Shown here piece after piece: positions 1 through 5,578 of a DNA stretch of 5,579 nucleotides. How positions within the stretch are numbered: position 1 is the stretch's first letter; every line of letters starts with the position of its first letter. The stretch comes from a bacterium (GTDB taxonomy: Bacteria; JAMCPX01): positions 1 to 5,579 of the forward strand of contig DAHXOM010000331.1 in NCBI GenBank assembly GCA_027364825.1, in the 5' to 3' direction. The notes below the pieces were generated by a model, which saw nothing but the letters and a program-made list of their open reading frames with translations, had not been told where the DNA came from and ran no database searches. The translations under genes and the position numbers were made by a program.

Positions 1-13
1 CTATAAATTCTAT

Positions 14-43
14 ATAAATACAGCACTGGACCAATAAATACAG
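14..43. repeat. 10-bp direct repeat upstream of the chaperone operon
   Basis: The decamer ATAAATACAG occurs at 14-23 and again, identically, at 34-43, a period of exactly 20 bp or about two helical turns. It lies just upstream of the first operon gene, in an AT-rich stretch that also holds several TATAAA-like hexamers. Paired sites on one face of the helix are typical of a dimeric or tandem regulator, so this may be an operator. In such AT-rich DNA it could also be chance. No known operator consensus was recognised, and it does not resemble CIRCE. Confidence 0.4.
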
Positions 44-69
44 ACTTTCAACATAAACGGGTTGAGTGC

Positions 70-97
70 TTGACAAAATTATTAATATTATTACAAA
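70..97 (+). promoter_or_regulatory. Possible sigma-70-type promoter for the chaperone operon
   Basis: A perfect -35 hexamer TTGACA lies at 70-75. After a 16-bp spacer, TACAAA at 92-97 matches the -10 consensus at four of six positions, including the first T and the second A. Transcription would then begin near 104, which would rule out translation from the TTG at 70 and leave the ATG at 106 or 115 as the start of the first gene. The -10 box is weak and the region is AT-rich, so this is tentative. TATAAA-like hexamers at 2-20 could be alternative -10 elements with most of the promoter outside the window. Confidence 0.3.
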
Positions 98-1251
98 TAA
101 GCGATATGGAGCTAATGCCTAAACTCATTAAACAGATAAACAGTGTTTCAGGTCTGACGGAACAAGAGAGGTTTGTTTTATCACTTGTCGATGGTAATAC
201 ATCCGTAAAGGAGATCGCAAGGGTAACGGGCTTTGGATTAATCTCGGTAAATAAGATTCTTGAAAAAATGAACAGTGAAAAGGTTGTTGAATTTCAACAT
301 GCTCAACCCTCTATCCAATCCCAAACACGATCAGATGAGCAGAAACGAACCCAGCAATCCATAAAAGACTTTTTTGCTACGTATGAGAACGCAGATCCCT
401 GGGCAATTCTCGGTGTACCCGAGAACGCCTCTTTGGAGCAGATTAAAGATGCATACTTCGAAAAGACAAAGATGTTCCATCCGGACAGTTATTACGCAAG
501 GTCCGTACCTCCCGAGGACAAGCATTTTTTGGTGGATATCTATAAAAAGGTACAGCAGGCCTACGAAACATTAAAAAACCAGCCCCTCCAAAAGAAAACT
601 CCGGAGCCCCCACCGGTGCAGAGAACTGGGTCATCAATTAATCAGTTAAAAGGAGCTAACGTTCCCCATGAACCAACGACCGGGGGAGTGAAAACCCAGC
701 ATGTCATAACGGATCAAATCAAAGACCGGGTAAAAAAAGCAGCAACATACTATAAGCTCGGGATGGAGGCATTTATGCACAATGACTACTCCAAAGCTTA
801 TATAAACCTGAAACTGGCAAATTCATATAATCCTTATGATAAAGAGTACATCCATAAGATGCAAGAGGCTGAACTACATATGAAGGCAGACAGATATGAT
901 GATCTGCTGAAAAAGGCGGATATCAGCATAGAATTGAATAAGCCTGAGGATGCCATAAGGTACCTGAAATCCGCGTTAGAACTTGCCAATGACAAAAAAC
1001 TCCTCTACTACAAACTGGCATCTGTACTGTATGATTTTAATCAGTCTTTAAAAGATGCAAAGCAGTATAGCCAACAGGCTGTAGAACTCGACCCGAAAAA
1101 CCCCGACTATCATATTTTGCTTGCCAAAATATATAAAAAGGCCGGCTTCCCGAAAAGTTCCCTGTTTGAGTATGAACAGGTTATTGCCCTTGGTGTTAAA
1201 ACTGATGATATTAAAGCTGAGATAAAACAGTTGAAAGGCTTAATTAAATAA
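70..1251 (+). CDS. J-domain co-chaperone with N-terminal winged-helix-like module and C-terminal TPR-like repeats
   Basis: This is a probable Hsp40 co-chaperone that would stimulate the ATPase of the Hsp70 encoded next. In the 393-residue longest reading, residues 29-75 form a small winged-helix-like module with the signature S-x-x-D-G. Residues about 109-170 are a J domain with the essential HPD motif at 137-139. Residues 171-215 are a proline-rich linker, and about 221-390 are TPR-like helices, clearest around 224-257 and 315-345. There is no Gly/Phe region and no cysteine zinc finger, so it is a type III (class C) J protein and not canonical DnaJ. No signal peptide or membrane segment is seen, so it is cytosolic. 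The stop is certain but the start is not. TTG at 70 has no good ribosome site. ATG at 106 has none. ATG at 115 is preceded by GGAG at 108-111 with a short 3-nt gap and may be the true start. The dnaK-like gene begins 2 nt downstream. Confidence 0.9.
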   Translation: MTKLLILLQISDMELMPKLIKQINSVSGLTEQERFVLSLVDGNTSVKEIARVTGFGLISVNKILEKMNSEKVVEFQHAQPSIQSQTRSDEQKRTQQSIKDFFATYENADPWAILGVPENASLEQIKDAYFEKTKMFHPDSYYARSVPPEDKHFLVDIYKKVQQAYETLKNQPLQKKTPEPPPVQRTGSSINQLKGANVPHEPTTGGVKTQHVITDQIKDRVKKAATYYKLGMEAFMHNDYSKAYINLKLANSYNPYDKEYIHKMQEAELHMKADRYDDLLKKADISIELNKPEDAIRYLKSALELANDKKLLYYKLASVLYDFNQSLKDAKQYSQQAVELDPKNPDYHILLAKIYKKAGFPKSSLFEYEQVIALGVKTDDIKAEIKQLKGLIK

Positions 1252-1253
1252 TT

Positions 1254-2831
1254 ATGGGTAAAACAATAGGTATTGACCTCGGTACTACAAACACCTGCGT
1301 CGCAGCCATGTTGAATGGCAAGCCGTTCGTTATACCATCTTCAACAGGTAACAGGCTTATCCCAAGCTATTTCGCCATTACCAACGACGAAAAGACCCTT
1401 GTCGGAATAAGGGCCAAAAGACAATCAATAACAAACCCAAAGAATACAATCTTTGCAGCAAAGAGACTCATCGGCAGACGGTTTGATTCCAAAGAAGTGC
1501 AGGTCACAAAAGGGAAAGTACCCTATGACATCGTACAGGGCCCTCATGAAGACGTAAGGGTTATATGCAATGGCAAATCAATGAGTATCCCCGAGATCTG
1601 CGCTTTTATCCTGCTTGAGGCAAAAAATGTAGCGCAGGGGTTTCTCGAAGATGACATAGATGGTGCATGCATCACGGTGCCGGCTTATTTTAATGAAAAC
1701 CAGAGGCAGGCTACCCTAGATGCCGCTGAAATAGCAGGATTAAAAGTCTTAAGGATCATAAACGAGCCGACCGCTTCTGCCCTGGCTTATGCCCAGAAGA
1801 GAGGAAAAAAGAGTGAGCTGATAGCTGTCTATGACTTCGGAGGAGGTACGTTTGATATTTCAATACTCGAATTCGGAGAAGGGGTATATGAAGTATTATC
1901 CACGGCAGGAAACACGTATCTCGGCGGTGAAGACATTGACAACAGGATTATTAATTATATTCTCGAAGATTTCAAGAAAACATACGGGGCGGATCTCGCG
2001 CAGGACGTCATGGCAATGCAGAGATTAAAGGAGGCCGCAGAAAGGGCTAAGATAGAGCTTTCTTCTCAGACCGAGGCAACCATATCCCTGCCGTTCCTTA
2101 CGGAAACATCACAGGGCTCGATTCACTATAATACCGTATTCATGAGGAGCAAACTTGAAGAACTTATGTCCGGGCTGGTGGAACAGACCGTACAGATATG
2201 CAAAGATACCCTGGAAAGTGCCGGACTGAAAAAGAATGACATCGATGAAGTTATTCTGGTAGGCGGCCAGACAAGGGCGCCGCTTGTTATAAAGAAAGTG
2301 GCCGAATTCTTCGAAAAACAACCCAACAGGAGTATCAATCCCGATGAAGTCGTGGCAGAAGGAGCAGCAATCCATGCTTATAATATCGTGTCGCCTCTGC
2401 CTTCGAATATACTGGTCGATATTACCGCCTTATCCCTGGGCATCCAGACAAAGGGTGGTATTTTTGCAGAGATTATACCGAGGAACACCGCAATACCTGT
2501 CACAAAAACAAGGAAGTTCACGACCGTCTATGACAATCAGGATGCCGTCAGGATAGCTGTGTATCAGGGAAATGAAAAAATGGCAGAAGATAACGAACTG
2601 CTCGGGGAATTTGTTCTGAGCGGCGTAAGACTTGCAAAAAAGGGTGAACCGAACATTGAGGTCAGCTTCGACATGAACAGTGAGGGTATCCTCAGGGTAA
2701 CAGCGAAAGACGCGGACTTGGGAACGGAACAAACCGTTACCCTTGAGGCAGCGAGCGGGTTGAGTGAAGAAGAGATAACCGAAATGAAGAAAAAGATGAC
2801 ATCTCTTGAGCTGGAATTAAAGGAACAATGA
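1254..2831 (+). CDS. Hsp70/DnaK-family chaperone lacking the C-terminal lid
   Basis: This is an ATP-driven chaperone of the DnaK family, 525 residues against about 640 for typical DnaK. All three Hsp70 signatures are present: IDLGTTNT at 7-14, DFGGGTFD at 194-201 and VILVGGQT at 333-340. Numbering matches E. coli DnaK well enough that D8, K70, P143, R151, E171, D194, T199 and D201 fall at the same positions, so the ATPase should work and the ATG start is secure. An interdomain linker (about 385-391) and beta-sandwich substrate domain (about 392-500) follow. The protein ends about 20 residues into the first lid helix, so roughly 110 residues of helical lid are absent. This is not a frameshift, because the next gene overlaps the stop by 4 nt. 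It starts 2 nt after the J-protein gene with only a distant AAAGG, which suggests translational coupling. No symbol is given because it is probably a specialised paralogue and not housekeeping dnaK. Confidence 0.95.
   Translation: MGKTIGIDLGTTNTCVAAMLNGKPFVIPSSTGNRLIPSYFAITNDEKTLVGIRAKRQSITNPKNTIFAAKRLIGRRFDSKEVQVTKGKVPYDIVQGPHEDVRVICNGKSMSIPEICAFILLEAKNVAQGFLEDDIDGACITVPAYFNENQRQATLDAAEIAGLKVLRIINEPTASALAYAQKRGKKSELIAVYDFGGGTFDISILEFGEGVYEVLSTAGNTYLGGEDIDNRIINYILEDFKKTYGADLAQDVMAMQRLKEAAERAKIELSSQTEATISLPFLTETSQGSIHYNTVFMRSKLEELMSGLVEQTVQICKDTLESAGLKKNDIDEVILVGGQTRAPLVIKKVAEFFEKQPNRSINPDEVVAEGAAIHAYNIVSPLPSNILVDITALSLGIQTKGGIFAEIIPRNTAIPVTKTRKFTTVYDNQDAVRIAVYQGNEKMAEDNELLGEFVLSGVRLAKKGEPNIEVSFDMNSEGILRVTAKDADLGTEQTVTLEAASGLSEEEITEMKKKMTSLELELKEQ
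2819..2824 (+). promoter_or_regulatory. Ribosome binding site of the TPR gene
   Basis: AAAGGA lies inside the last codons of the Hsp70 gene, 3 nt before the ATG at 2828. The spacing is short. Together with the ATGA overlap of stop and start, it points to translation by ribosomes finishing the Hsp70 gene. Confidence 0.5.
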
Positions 2832-3424
2832 ACCAGGAAGAGATAGATAAATTATTACAGGACGGTCTGACCCTGTACGGTTACGGCAAGATCGAAGATG
2901 CGGTTACTCTCTGGAATAAAGTATTGGAACTGGATCCGGCCAACCAGCAGGCCATTGATTATATTGAATCGGCCGGCTACAGTACAAAAAAAACGGCAGT
3001 TGAAGAGCGGCCCCAGGAAGCCCGGAAGCTCGATTCAAAAGGCACTGAATTTATCAATATAAACTACATTCGGGACCTTTTAAAATCTCGAAGATATGAG
3101 CTCGCGTACGAATTTCTCGAGAGGCTTTCTGAAAAAAGTTACCCGTCAAACAAACAACTGATAGCTTATCTGTCCATTGTAAAAGCACAACTGATTAAAC
3201 TGTACTGGGGTGAACTGTACAATTTCAAAAAAATACCGAAATTGAATATAAACGAACAGGACATTATCAAATATAACCTCGATAAAACGGACGGGTATAT
3301 TGTTTCCATGATAGACGGCTATTCTACGGTTGAAGAAATTTTCCAGACGATAAGCAACATAGACCGCTTCGAGACCATAAAGAGATTTTATAAGTTAACA
3401 AAACTCGGTGTTGTAGGATTTTAA
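2828..3424 (+). CDS. TPR protein with C-terminal winged-helix-like module
   Basis: This is a 198-residue cytosolic protein of unknown function. Residues about 5-40 form one tetratricopeptide repeat, with the pattern GLTLYGYGKIEDAVTLW followed by a helix ending in ELDPAN. A charged linker spans about 51-73. A helical segment at about 76-130 follows. Residues about 151-198 are a winged-helix-like module with YIVSMIDG at 157-164, matching gap-free the module at the N terminus of the J protein two genes upstream. TPRs bind peptides or partner proteins, so a scaffold or adaptor role for the lidless Hsp70 is a reasonable inference, but nothing in the sequence proves it. The ATG overlaps the Hsp70 stop by 4 nt, and the stop is directly followed by the ATG of the PAS gene. 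No enzymatic motif, signal peptide or membrane segment is visible. Confidence 0.85.
   Translation: MNQEEIDKLLQDGLTLYGYGKIEDAVTLWNKVLELDPANQQAIDYIESAGYSTKKTAVEERPQEARKLDSKGTEFININYIRDLLKSRRYELAYEFLERLSEKSYPSNKQLIAYLSIVKAQLIKLYWGELYNFKKIPKLNINEQDIIKYNLDKTDGYIVSMIDGYSTVEEIFQTISNIDRFETIKRFYKLTKLGVVGF
3415..3418 (+). promoter_or_regulatory. Ribosome binding site of the PAS pseudokinase gene
   Basis: AGGA sits 6 nt before the ATG at 3425, within the final codons of the TPR gene. This good spacing fixes the start of the PAS protein at the base that follows the preceding TAA. Confidence 0.6.
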
Positions 3425-4459
3425 ATGGTCGGCACAGAATTATTCAAAAAGATGAAAACACTTCTCGCCTTTGTCGATAGCGGGATCTTGATAGCCGACT
3501 CATCTTACAACATCGTTTATGCCAACCCCTCCGCCCTCCGGTTCCTTTCCAAAAAGATAGACGAGCTCATCGGTGTATCGATTTCCACCATCTTCTCGAA
3601 AGAAAACTGGGAAAAAATCTCCGAGTCCATAAAAAAAGTAAAACATACGAACTCACCCGAGAGGATACACATAGAAGAAAAAGCAAAGTTTATGAAGCTC
3701 GGGATATCGCCGATCCTGGTAGAGGAGAAATACACGGGCTTTATTTTGAACATGCTGGACACAACCGTGGAAGAACACCTTCTGATACAGAAGTCGGAGC
3801 TTACTTCCATGATGATCAATGAACTGAAGGACCCCATCTATACCTTATACGACCTGTTCAATAACAAGCAAATACTCAAGGCCGAAGACGCCTATGTGCA
3901 GCAGGCAAAAGATTCCTCAAGACTGCTGATGAACGCCCTTGAAACACTGCTTGATATAAACCAGTTGACTTCCGGTGTTCTCAATCTTACGTTTGACGAT
4001 GTAGATGTTTTAAGGGTCATAAAATCGTGCGTAAAAAGCATTGAGCCTTTTGCACAGAAACAGGAAGTTATGCTCTACACTTCGTACAAAGCTCAAAACT
4101 CTATGATGAAACTTGACCGGGAAAAATTTACCAAGGGATTGATAAACCTGCTCAGTCTCGCTATAAAGGAAGAACATGAAAAGGATATCCTGTACATAGA
4201 GGTCCGAAACGAAAGTATAGACGATAAGCCGCATATCCTGCTCATAATCGCGAACACGGGTATGGGAACGGCAGAATCGATCTTTGAGAATGTAACGGAC
4301 AAGCACACTTTTTCCCACATGAAAGACGAAGAGAAGCTGTACATAGAGGTGCTTACGGCAAAGAGGCTTATTCAGGCACATTCAGGTCAGCTGCAGGTGA
4401 TAAGCGAATTCGGTATCGGTTCGAGCTTTGTGGTAACCCTGCCCCTTGTATCCGAGTAG
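3425..4459 (+). CDS. PAS domain protein with degenerate histidine-kinase body (probable pseudokinase)
   Basis: This is a 344-residue soluble sensor-like protein. Residues about 10-118 are a PAS domain, shown by GILIADSSYNIVYANPSA at 20-37 and a final strand leading into DTT at 112-114. Residues about 119-185 resemble the helical-hairpin dimerisation domain of histidine kinases, and about 195-342 resemble the HATPase fold, ending in the typical GIGSSFVVTLP at 330-340. Key residues are missing. The H-box reads INELKDP (131-137), with Asn132 where the phosphorylated His should be. The N-box reads NLLSLAIK (241-248), with Leu245 in place of the Mg-binding Asn. The G1 box has Asn277 for the adenine-binding Asp. 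The G2 glycines are replaced by a lysine- and glutamate-rich stretch at 300-310. It therefore probably cannot autophosphorylate and may act as a PAS-controlled scaffold. It has no membrane segment and no response regulator beside it. The start is set by AGGA 6 nt upstream. It is the last gene of the operon. Confidence 0.88.
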   Translation: MVGTELFKKMKTLLAFVDSGILIADSSYNIVYANPSALRFLSKKIDELIGVSISTIFSKENWEKISESIKKVKHTNSPERIHIEEKAKFMKLGISPILVEEKYTGFILNMLDTTVEEHLLIQKSELTSMMINELKDPIYTLYDLFNNKQILKAEDAYVQQAKDSSRLLMNALETLLDINQLTSGVLNLTFDDVDVLRVIKSCVKSIEPFAQKQEVMLYTSYKAQNSMMKLDREKFTKGLINLLSLAIKEEHEKDILYIEVRNESIDDKPHILLIIANTGMGTAESIFENVTDKHTFSHMKDEEKLYIEVLTAKRLIQAHSGQLQVISEFGIGSSFVVTLPLVSE

Positions 4460-4465
4460 CGGTGC

Positions 4466-4678
4466 TTACGACCTGTCTATCCCGTCCCGCAGGTACCCTC
4501 CCTTCAGCCACCAAGAATTTTTGTAATCATACCTTGTCGTATTCCCGCAAGAGTCTGTCATGCTCACAAATTGGTTCAACCCGTTGTATATGTTTGTCCC
4601 TGAAAGATTTGTTACACTTACAAGCCTTGAGTTTGGCATTAATTCTATGGATGTCCCTGTCGCCTTAATTTGTTCAAT
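4466..4678 (-). pseudogene. RHS/YD-repeat gene remnant (3' piece)
   Basis: This minus-strand frame has no plausible start of its own. From a stop at 4679-4681 it runs open for 70 codons to the TAA at 4466-4468. Its middle, 4523-4588, encodes YNGLNQFVSMTDSCGNTTRY followed by DY, a close match to the RHS/YD repeat pattern Y-D-x-x-G/N-x-x-x-S-x-T-D-x-x-G-N-x-T-x-Y-x-Y. RLVSVTN just before it fits the preceding repeat. RHS proteins are long cell-surface or secreted filaments built from such repeats. The last 15 or so residues do not look like a YD repeat. This frame has the same phase as the other RHS piece at the right edge. It ends 6 bases from the PAS gene, tail-to-tail. The upstream 30-odd bases overlap the end of the MNT gene in another frame, so the junction lies near 4640-4680. 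Confidence 0.6.
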
Positions 4679-5019
4679 TTATAATTTTTACGTTTTGCAT
4701 GAACTGTTATTGGGATGGCATAACTCAAAATTTCTGAAACAATAGGGTTACCTTCCACAAAGTCTTCCGGTTTAAGAGGAAGGGGTTCTATTCTAAGGTC
4801 AATATTTATCCTGAATTTCTTGAGGAATATAGCATCATTAAACCTGTCGCCGCTAAAATCAGGAGAAATAACAGCTATATCGATATCGCTATCTTTTGTT
4901 GCAGCTTCTTTCGCATAAGAGCCATAAAGGTATGCTTTTTTAATTGTAATACCTGCTTCGATCAGGTTTTTTATATACCTTAAAGCAATTTCTAAACCGG
5001 TATTTTTGTATTTAGCCAT
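4645..5019 (-). CDS. MNT-family nucleotidyltransferase, probable antitoxin of a HEPN-MNT pair
   Basis: This is a 124-residue minimal nucleotidyltransferase of the polymerase-beta superfamily. The signature G-S-x10-D-x-D is exact, with G33-S34, D45 and D47. A third acidic residue, D74, lies in INIDLR, so the metal-binding triad is complete and the enzyme is probably active. Studied MntA antitoxins neutralise their HEPN partner by transferring AMP to it, and the same role is inferred here. The HEPN gene lies immediately upstream and overlaps by 28 nt, the usual order for these pairs. AAAGGAG sits 8 nt before the ATG, a strong ribosome site that could favour antitoxin synthesis. Families of this type usually end soon after the helix at about 83-100. 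The basic tail from about residue 108 (AKRKNYKLNKLRRQGHP) looks additional and may come from read-through into sequence at the junction. Confidence 0.88.
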   Translation of the reverse strand: MAKYKNTGLEIALRYIKNLIEAGITIKKAYLYGSYAKEAATKDSDIDIAVISPDFSGDRFNDAIFLKKFRINIDLRIEPLPLKPEDFVEGNPIVSEILSYAIPITVHAKRKNYKLNKLRRQGHP

Positions 5020-5393
5020 TTATAAAACTCCTTTATGCTCCTGATATAATTCTTACTATACTCTTTTGTGGCTTTTTTATGAAACGAAAGTTTTACATCT
5101 GGATATCTTGCCTCTATATTAAATTGAGTAACAGTATCTAACAATGTCATCTGTTCTTGTGAAAGTTGTAAACCAGTTTCAACTGCAAGTCTTGTCAAAT
5201 CATGGGTATATGGTGGATGTTTTCTTTTTACAGAAACAAAATATCCCTTCAATAATTTCTCCATCGAAAGGTGCCCTACAAAAAGTGCATACGTGAAGTA
5301 GCCAAGGTCATAAAGTCCATCCATAACTTTTAGGTCCTCCCTGGATAGTGTTAACCAGTATGTGACAATCTTCGTCAGTTCTTTTTCGTGCAT
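4992..5393 (-). CDS. HEPN-domain protein, probable toxin partner of the MNT gene
   Basis: This small all-helical HEPN protein has 133 residues when started at the ATG at 5391-5393. A TTG at 5403-5405 would add four residues but abuts the only Shine-Dalgarno-like sequence (AGGTGG, complement of 5406-5411), so ATG is preferred, with a long 12-nt spacer. Family features are the helix YALFVGHLSMEKLLKG, the turn PPYTHDL, and the conserved N-x-x-x-RYPD element near residues 92-99. HEPN proteins next to MNT partners act as RNA-cleaving toxins or as substrate-binding partners. The catalytic R-x(4-6)-H motif is present only as R57-x6-H64 in RKHPPYTH, and the Tyr two residues after His, modified in HepT-type toxins, is Leu here. 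It therefore resembles the subgroup typified by Haemophilus HI0074 more than HepT. Toxicity is an inference. It overlaps the MNT gene by 28 nt and forms one transcription unit with it. Confidence 0.85.
   Translation of the reverse strand: MHEKELTKIVTYWLTLSREDLKVMDGLYDLGYFTYALFVGHLSMEKLLKGYFVSVKRKHPPYTHDLTRLAVETGLQLSQEQMTLLDTVTQFNIEARYPDVKLSFHKKATKEYSKNYIRSIKEFYKWLNTKIPV
5028..5034 (-). promoter_or_regulatory. Strong ribosome binding site of the MNT antitoxin gene
   Basis: On the minus strand, AAAGGAG lies 8 nt ahead of the MNT ATG and inside the HEPN coding region. It is the best Shine-Dalgarno match of any gene in the window. It allows independent initiation on the antitoxin despite the 28-nt overlap, while the HEPN gene has a poorly spaced site. 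Confidence 0.7.
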
Positions 5394-5410
5394 GATTGTA
5401 AACAACCACC

Positions 5411-5578
5411 TACATTTAAATTCCCGTTCATATTATTAATATTGACCCCTAAAAGTTGGTTTACGTTATCATAGCTGAATGCCTTTGTCACTCCGTTCTT
5501 CACCTGAGTTAATATATTATGCGCATTGTCGTAGGAGGAATCGTTCAAATTGAGGACTTTGGTAGAACCTGCTTTATA
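5411..5578 (-). pseudogene. RHS/YD-repeat gene remnant (5' piece, continues beyond the window)
   Basis: A minus-strand frame enters from the right edge without a stop. It encodes YD-repeat sequence: SYDNAHNILTQVKNG, then AFSYDNVNQLLGVNI, then NMNGNLN. This is the Y-D-x-x-x-N-x-L spacing of RHS/YD repeats. The frame remains open to a TGA at 5375-5377, but after about 5405 it is only reading the HEPN gene out of frame, so the RHS homology ends close to 5405-5413. The true start lies outside the window. Together with the piece at 4466-4678, which has the same strand and codon phase, it suggests one RHS gene now split by the HEPN-MNT pair. It could instead be the tail of a longer intact RHS protein that ends here, so pseudogene status depends on sequence beyond the edge. 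Confidence 0.6.

Noticed and set aside
1..120. CIRCE/HrcA operator or sigma-54 promoter upstream of the chaperone genes
   Set aside because: No TTAGCACTC-N9-GAGTGCTAA-like inverted repeat is present. GAGTGCT at 64-70 resembles half of one, but no partner arm is seen. No GG-N10-GC pair in a TGGC...TTGC context is present.
331..637. Small open frames on both strands inside the J-protein gene (331-525 -, 374-574 +, 443-637 -)
   Set aside because: They lie wholly inside the J-domain coding region, whose translation is clearly conserved, and have no recognisable domain or ribosome site.
1831..2732. Alternative-frame open frames inside the Hsp70 gene, including a 100-codon one at 2430-2732 on the minus strand
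   Set aside because: They are shadows of a strongly conserved Hsp70 coding sequence, and their translations look compositionally random.
3517..4381. Minus-strand open frames of 83 to 123 codons opposite the PAS pseudokinase gene
   Set aside because: They are antisense shadows. The plus-strand frame has clear PAS and HATPase-like patterns, and these frames show no motif.
4461..4525. Possible operon terminator: GGTG with CACC as outer arms, ACCTG with CAGGT as inner arms, then TTTTT at 4518-4522
   Set aside because: The stem is two short separated helices with a 14-nt loop, and the T-run is several bases away. This is too weak to call.
4530..4663. Second minus-strand reading through 4530-4663 giving a cysteine-containing peptide ending in HDRLLREYDKV
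   Set aside because: It has no start or recognisable family, and the alternative frame gives a clear YD repeat.
4462..4745. Plus-strand open frames of 61 and 68 codons after the operon
   Set aside because: They lie opposite the RHS remnant and the MNT 3' end. They have no ribosome site, and the minus strand gives the meaningful YD-repeat reading.
4640..5425. Insertion sequence or transposon carrying the HEPN-MNT pair
   Set aside because: No transposase, terminal inverted repeats or convincing target duplication were found by eye at the cassette edges.
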